From Kistimonas scapharcae (GTDB lineage: Bacteria > Pseudomonadota > Gammaproteobacteria > Pseudomonadales > Endozoicomonadaceae), in NCBI RefSeq assembly GCF_039540975.1, contig NZ_BAABFL010000360.1:1-9252 (forward strand): a stretch of DNA of 9,252 nt, given 5' to 3'. The position numbers and the translations under genes are program-made. Of this stretch, positions 6,031-9,252 are shown piece after piece. The notes beneath the pieces were generated by a model. The model had not been told where the DNA came from. It did not search any database and saw only the letters and a program-made list of their open reading frames with translations. Position 1 is the stretch's first letter. Each line of letters opens with the position of its first letter.

Positions 6031-8409
6031 ATGAAATTCAGTGAACAGTGGTTGCGCCAGTGGGTGAACCCTGAGGCGAGTACCGAGGAACTGGCGGCCA
6101 AGATCACCATGGCCGGCCTGGAAGTGGATGGCATCGAAGCGGTTGCCGGTGAGTTTACCGGTATCGTGGTCGGTGAGATTGTCGCCTGCGAACAGCATCC
6201 GGATGCGGACAAGTTGCGTGTGACCCGTGTGTCTACCGGCAGTGAAGAGTTTCAGGTGGTCTGCGGTGCGCTCAACGCCCGTGTTGGCCTGAAAGCCCCG
6301 TTTGCCACCATCGGTGCGGTATTGCCCGGCAACTTCAAGATCAAGAAAGCCAAGCTCCGTGGCGTGGAATCCTTCGGCATGCTGTGCGCTGGCGAAGAGA
6401 TGGGCATGGACATTCCGTCCGATGGCCTGATGGAGCTGCCTGCGGATGCACCGGTGGGTCAGGATATTCGCGAATACCTGAACCTGAATGATGCCATCAT
6501 TGATGTCGACCTGACCCCGAACCGTGGTGACTGCCTGAGCATCGCCGGTCTCGCCCGTGAGGTCAGCGCCAACTACCTCGCGGATGTCTGCGAGCCGGAA
6601 GTCGCCGAATGCGCGCCACAGATTGATGACACCTTCCCTGTAAAACTGGAAGCACCGGCTGGCTGCCCCCGGTATGTGGGTCGTGTGATCCGTGATGTCA
6701 ATGTTGCTGCGGAAACCCCGCTGTGGTTGAGTGAGCGCCTGCGCCGTGCCGGCATTCGTTCCATTGATCCGGTGGTGGATGTCACCAACTACGTGATGAT
6801 TGAGCTGGGTCAGCCCATGCACGGCTTTGACCTGGACACCCTGTCCGGTTCCATCCGTGTACGTATGGCGGAAACCGATGAGCCGCTGACGTTGCTGGAT
6901 GGCTCCGAAGTGAAGCTGACGGCTGAGACTCTGGTGATCGCTGACGAGAGCAAGGCGCTGGCGATTGCTGGTGTGATGGGTGGCGAGAATACCGGTGTGA
7001 GCACCGAGACTCGCAACATCTTCCTGGAAAGTGCTTTCTTCAATCCGATCACTATTGCCGGCAAAGCCCGTTCCTACGGCCTGCATACGGATTCTTCCCA
7101 CCGTTTCGAGCGTGGTGTGGATTTCCAGCTGCAGCGCAAGGGCATTGAACGTGCCACACAGCTGATCCTTGAGATTTGCGGTGGTAAACCGGGCCCTGTC
7201 TCTGAAGTGGCCAGTGAAGCCGATCTGCCGTCCCTGAAGCAGGTGAATCTGCGCGCGGAAAAGGTGGAATCCCTACTGGGTGTGGCCATTGAGAATGATC
7301 ACATCGAAGCCCTGCTGAGCCGTCTGGGTCTGACCCTGACTGCAATCGGTGAAGGCACCTGGACAGTCGCCGTCCCCAGCTGGCGTTTCGATATCAGCAT
7401 CGAAGAAGACCTGGTCGAAGAGCTGGGCCGTATCTACGGCTACAACAACCTGCCGGAAACGACGCCGGTCGCACGTGTACAGCTGAAGCAGATCGACGAA
7501 GGCCGCAAGGGTATTGAAGTCATGCGTCGTGTGCTGGTGGCCCGTGGTTACCAGGAAGCGATCAACTTCAGCTTCATCGATCCTGCGCTGCACAAAGCGT
7601 TTGAACCGGATCTGGAGCCGGTGGCACTGTCCAACCCGATTTCCAGTGAAATGTCTGTTATGCGCACCAGCCTGTTGCCGGGTCTGGTGAAAACCGTTCA
7701 GTACAACCAGAACCGTCAGCAACAGCGTGTGCGATTGTTCGAATCTGGTCAGACCTTCGTCACTAAGAACGGTGAGCTGGCACAGGAACTCTGGCTGGCG
7801 GGTGTGATCACGGGTTCCCGAGAGCCGGAAGGCTGGACCGGTAACAATGCTGCGGTAGATTTCTACGACATTAAGGGTGACCTGGAAGCGTTGCTGGCGC
7901 TGGGCGGCGATGACCGTGCCTGGTCTTTCCGTACTGCACGTCGTGCATTCATGCATCCAGGCCAGTGTGCTGAAGTACTGCGTGGTGGCGAAGTGGTCGG
8001 TGTGGTAGGTGCCCTGCATCCGTCTTTGGTCAAGCTGATGGACCTGAACGGCCCTGCCTATCTGTTCGAAGTCAACGTGGCCGCTGTTGAGCAAGGTCGT
8101 GTGACTGAATATCTGACACTGTCCAAGTTCCCGGAAGTGCGTCGTGATATGGCGTTGATTGTTGACCAGTCCGTTGCGGCAGGCGACATCGAGCAGATTA
8201 TCCGTGAACAGGCCGGTGAATGGCTGAAAACTGTGACGGTGTTCGATGTTTACACCGGTCAGGGGGTCCCGGAAGGGCAAAAAAGCCTGGCCCTGGGGTT
8301 GACCTTGCAACATCCTTCCCGCACATTTAAGGATGATGAGATTAACGCGTTATTTGCCAGTGTCGTCAGTGCACTGGAGAACGGGGTTAAGGCAACACTG
8401 AGGAAGTAA
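6031..8409 (+). CDS. pheT: Phenylalanine--tRNA ligase beta subunit
   Basis: PheT is the structural, tRNA-binding and editing subunit of phenylalanyl-tRNA synthetase; it removes Tyr mischarged onto tRNA-Phe. With the ATG at 6031 it has 792 residues (795 in E. coli) and begins MKFSEQWLRQWVNP, closely matching the family. Domains in order: an OB-fold tRNA-binding domain at about 39-148 (HPDADKLRV), the B3/B4 editing domain at about 211-385 with GQPMH (His264) and FLESAFF (Glu333) in conserved editing-pocket positions, B5 at about 401-476, a degenerate synthetase core at about 480-680 (YNQNRQQQRVRLFESG), and a C-terminal FDX-ACB anticodon-binding domain at about 698-791 starting at SKFPEVRRD. All look intact. 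It is co-directional with pheS and only three bases from ihfA, so it is almost certainly in an operon. Confidence 0.98.
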   Translation: MKFSEQWLRQWVNPEASTEELAAKITMAGLEVDGIEAVAGEFTGIVVGEIVACEQHPDADKLRVTRVSTGSEEFQVVCGALNARVGLKAPFATIGAVLPGNFKIKKAKLRGVESFGMLCAGEEMGMDIPSDGLMELPADAPVGQDIREYLNLNDAIIDVDLTPNRGDCLSIAGLAREVSANYLADVCEPEVAECAPQIDDTFPVKLEAPAGCPRYVGRVIRDVNVAAETPLWLSERLRRAGIRSIDPVVDVTNYVMIELGQPMHGFDLDTLSGSIRVRMAETDEPLTLLDGSEVKLTAETLVIADESKALAIAGVMGGENTGVSTETRNIFLESAFFNPITIAGKARSYGLHTDSSHRFERGVDFQLQRKGIERATQLILEICGGKPGPVSEVASEADLPSLKQVNLRAEKVESLLGVAIENDHIEALLSRLGLTLTAIGEGTWTVAVPSWRFDISIEEDLVEELGRIYGYNNLPETTPVARVQLKQIDEGRKGIEVMRRVLVARGYQEAINFSFIDPALHKAFEPDLEPVALSNPISSEMSVMRTSLLPGLVKTVQYNQNRQQQRVRLFESGQTFVTKNGELAQELWLAGVITGSREPEGWTGNNAAVDFYDIKGDLEALLALGGDDRAWSFRTARRAFMHPGQCAEVLRGGEVVGVVGALHPSLVKLMDLNGPAYLFEVNVAAVEQGRVTEYLTLSKFPEVRRDMALIVDQSVAAGDIEQIIREQAGEWLKTVTVFDVYTGQGVPEGQKSLALGLTLQHPSRTFKDDEINALFASVVSALENGVKATLRK

Positions 8410-8412
8410 GGG

Positions 8413-8721
8413 ATGGGGGCGCTGACCAAGGCGGAAATTGCCGATTATCTTCACGAAGAGCTCGGCTTCAACAAACGCGAGGCCAAGGACCTGGTGGAGC
8501 AGTTTTTTGAGGAAATCCGCCAGGCTCTGATTGAGAATGAACAGGTCAAACTGTCCGGTTTCGGCAACTTTGACCTGCGCGACAAAGGTGAGCGCCCCGG
8601 CCGCAACCCGAAAACGGGTGAAGAAATCCCCATCACTCCCCGGCGGGTGGTGACATTCAAACCCGGCCAGAAACTCAGGGCGAGAGTAGAGGCCTATGCA
8701 GGAAGCGATACCAGCAATTGA
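8413..8721 (+). CDS. ihfA: Integration host factor subunit alpha
   Basis: IHF alpha pairs with IHF beta to form the nucleoid protein that bends specific DNA sites by about 160 degrees, assisting recombination, replication and sigma-54 promoters. The 102 residues align end to end with E. coli IhfA (99), with one extra glycine after the start Met. Helices at 4-40 form the dimer body. The HU/IHF signature lies around 49-68 (GFGNFDLRDK, RPGRNPKTGE), and Pro66 at the tip of the beta-arm is the residue that intercalates into DNA. The start is three bases after the pheT stop, with GAGGAAG inside the end of pheT as ribosome site. Its last 26 bases overlap the MerR gene. The arrangement after pheT is standard in Gammaproteobacteria. 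Confidence 0.97.
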   Translation: MGALTKAEIADYLHEELGFNKREAKDLVEQFFEEIRQALIENEQVKLSGFGNFDLRDKGERPGRNPKTGEEIPITPRRVVTFKPGQKLRARVEAYAGSDTSN

Positions 8722-9070
8722 GGAAGGGGAAGGTTCTCTTCCTCCCATTCCCGGCAAGCGCTACTTCACCATCAGTGAGGTTAGCCAGCTTTGTGATGTG
8801 AAGAACCATGTGCTGCGTTACTGGGAGCAGGAGTTTCCCCAGCTCAAGCCGGTGAAGCGACGTAGCAACCGTCGTTATTACATGCGTCAGGATGTGCTGA
8901 CCATCCGTCAGATCCGCAGTCTCCTTTATGAACAGGGGTATACCATCCCTGGCGCCCGTGCCCGGTTATCTGGCGAAGAGGAAGGTCAGGATGCCAGCCA
9001 GTTCCGGCAGCTGGTCAAACAGATGAAAGCCGAGCTGGATGATGTGCTGGATGTTCTGAAATCCCGTTAA
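8696..9070 (+). CDS. MerR-family transcriptional regulator (ihfA-linked type)
   Basis: A 124-residue DNA-binding protein of the type found directly after ihfA in many Gammaproteobacteria. The winged helix-turn-helix is at about 22-62: RYFTISEVSQLCDVK, then LRYWEQEFPQL and the wing KRRSNRRYY. A second basic helix pair covers 63-92, and a short dimerisation helix lies at about 100-123. There is no C-terminal effector-binding domain, and only one cysteine (Cys33, in the HTH), so metal or redox sensing of the CueR/SoxR kind is not expected. Its target and signal are not known to me. It begins within ihfA in another frame, with GAGG a few bases upstream of the ATG, implying translational coupling. 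I see no terminator right after it. Confidence 0.92.
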   Translation: MQEAIPAIEEGEGSLPPIPGKRYFTISEVSQLCDVKNHVLRYWEQEFPQLKPVKRRSNRRYYMRQDVLTIRQIRSLLYEQGYTIPGARARLSGEEEGQDASQFRQLVKQMKAELDDVLDVLKSR

Positions 9071-9083
9071 GCTTGTTTTCCAG

Positions 9084-9252
9084 TTATGTCATTCGTTTTA
9101 CTTTTAGTGTGTTACCGTTCGTTCTTTTTGAATTCTTCCACGTTTTTTCTGCTTTCCACCACAGCCTGTCGTTGAGTCTGTAGAAAAACGTCTGGAAGCA
9201 CTGGCAGTCCCCGGCATAGCAGATATCCTTTAGAAATCTGCCCCAGAGTTCT
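9084..9252 (-). CDS. Possible 3' end of a convergent gene cut by the window edge
   Basis: On the minus strand a frame is open from the window end for 55 codons to a TAA at 9084-9086, 13 bases from the MerR stop. The translation is rich in aromatic residues and cysteine (ICYAGDCQC, FFYRLNDRLWW) and ends in a basic tail. I do not recognise it. A second minus-strand frame is also open for about 46 codons here, so this could be chance. No tRNA or other gene is visible in 9071-9252. Confidence 0.28.
   Translation of the reverse strand, partial: ELWGRFLKDICYAGDCQCFQTFFYRLNDRLWWKAEKTWKNSKRTNGNTLKVKRMT

Noticed and set aside
6007..8313. Long open frames of 346-364 codons antisense to pheT
   Set aside because: They mirror the codon structure of a GC-rich gene, have low-complexity His/Gln-rich translations, and lie opposite a certain gene.
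1..9252. CRISPR array, rRNA or tRNA genes
   Set aside because: No regularly spaced repeats, cloverleaf-like segment or rRNA sequence is visible on either strand.

Overview
The right half of the window (from about 4.94 kb) is a bacterial housekeeping cluster, all on the + strand: pheS, pheT, ihfA, then a small MerR-family regulator gene. The protein sequences and this gene order are typical of Gammaproteobacteria, most likely the Pseudomonas/Oceanospirillales side. I cannot name a genus. Sampled lines of pheT are roughly 58% GC, with CTG-rich codon use.

The left half is different. It is poorer in GC (sampled lines: about 42% in the first gene, 45% in the second, 52% in the third, lower still between genes), loosely packed, and holds three genes that look like cargo for a eukaryotic host. 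88-1011 (-) is an alpha/beta hydrolase with an intact-looking Ser-Asp-His triad and no signal peptide. 1463-2761 (-) is a 432-residue soluble protein of unknown family with a very basic N-terminus. 3113-4723 (+), divergent from it, is the most striking gene: a 536-residue protein whose C-terminal third is a chain of eukaryotic short linear motifs. These are six evenly spaced tyrosine motifs (YMDM, YDVP, YVEM, YDVP, EPIYEEI, EPIYDVP), followed by an actin-regulator-like proline-rich tail with an exact FPPPP motif and SH3-type ligands. I read it as an undescribed EPIYA/Tarp/ActA-like translocated effector; this is inference from motifs, not from a database match.

The stretches between genes hold several clean inverted repeats: a perfect 16-bp hairpin just upstream of the 1463-2761 gene, a three-copy TGCCTATT element at its stop codon, and an 8-bp hairpin around a palindrome further on. 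A good intrinsic terminator (4765-4790) separates the effector gene from pheS.

In the housekeeping part, pheS and pheT encode the two subunits of phenylalanyl-tRNA synthetase. ihfA encodes IHF alpha, and its 3' end overlaps the MerR gene, so the four are probably one transcript. In many gammaproteobacteria rplT lies directly before pheS; here accessory DNA occupies that place, suggesting an insertion or rearrangement. After the MerR gene there is no tRNA. The last 180 bases may hold the 3' end of a convergent gene, but this is weakly supported.
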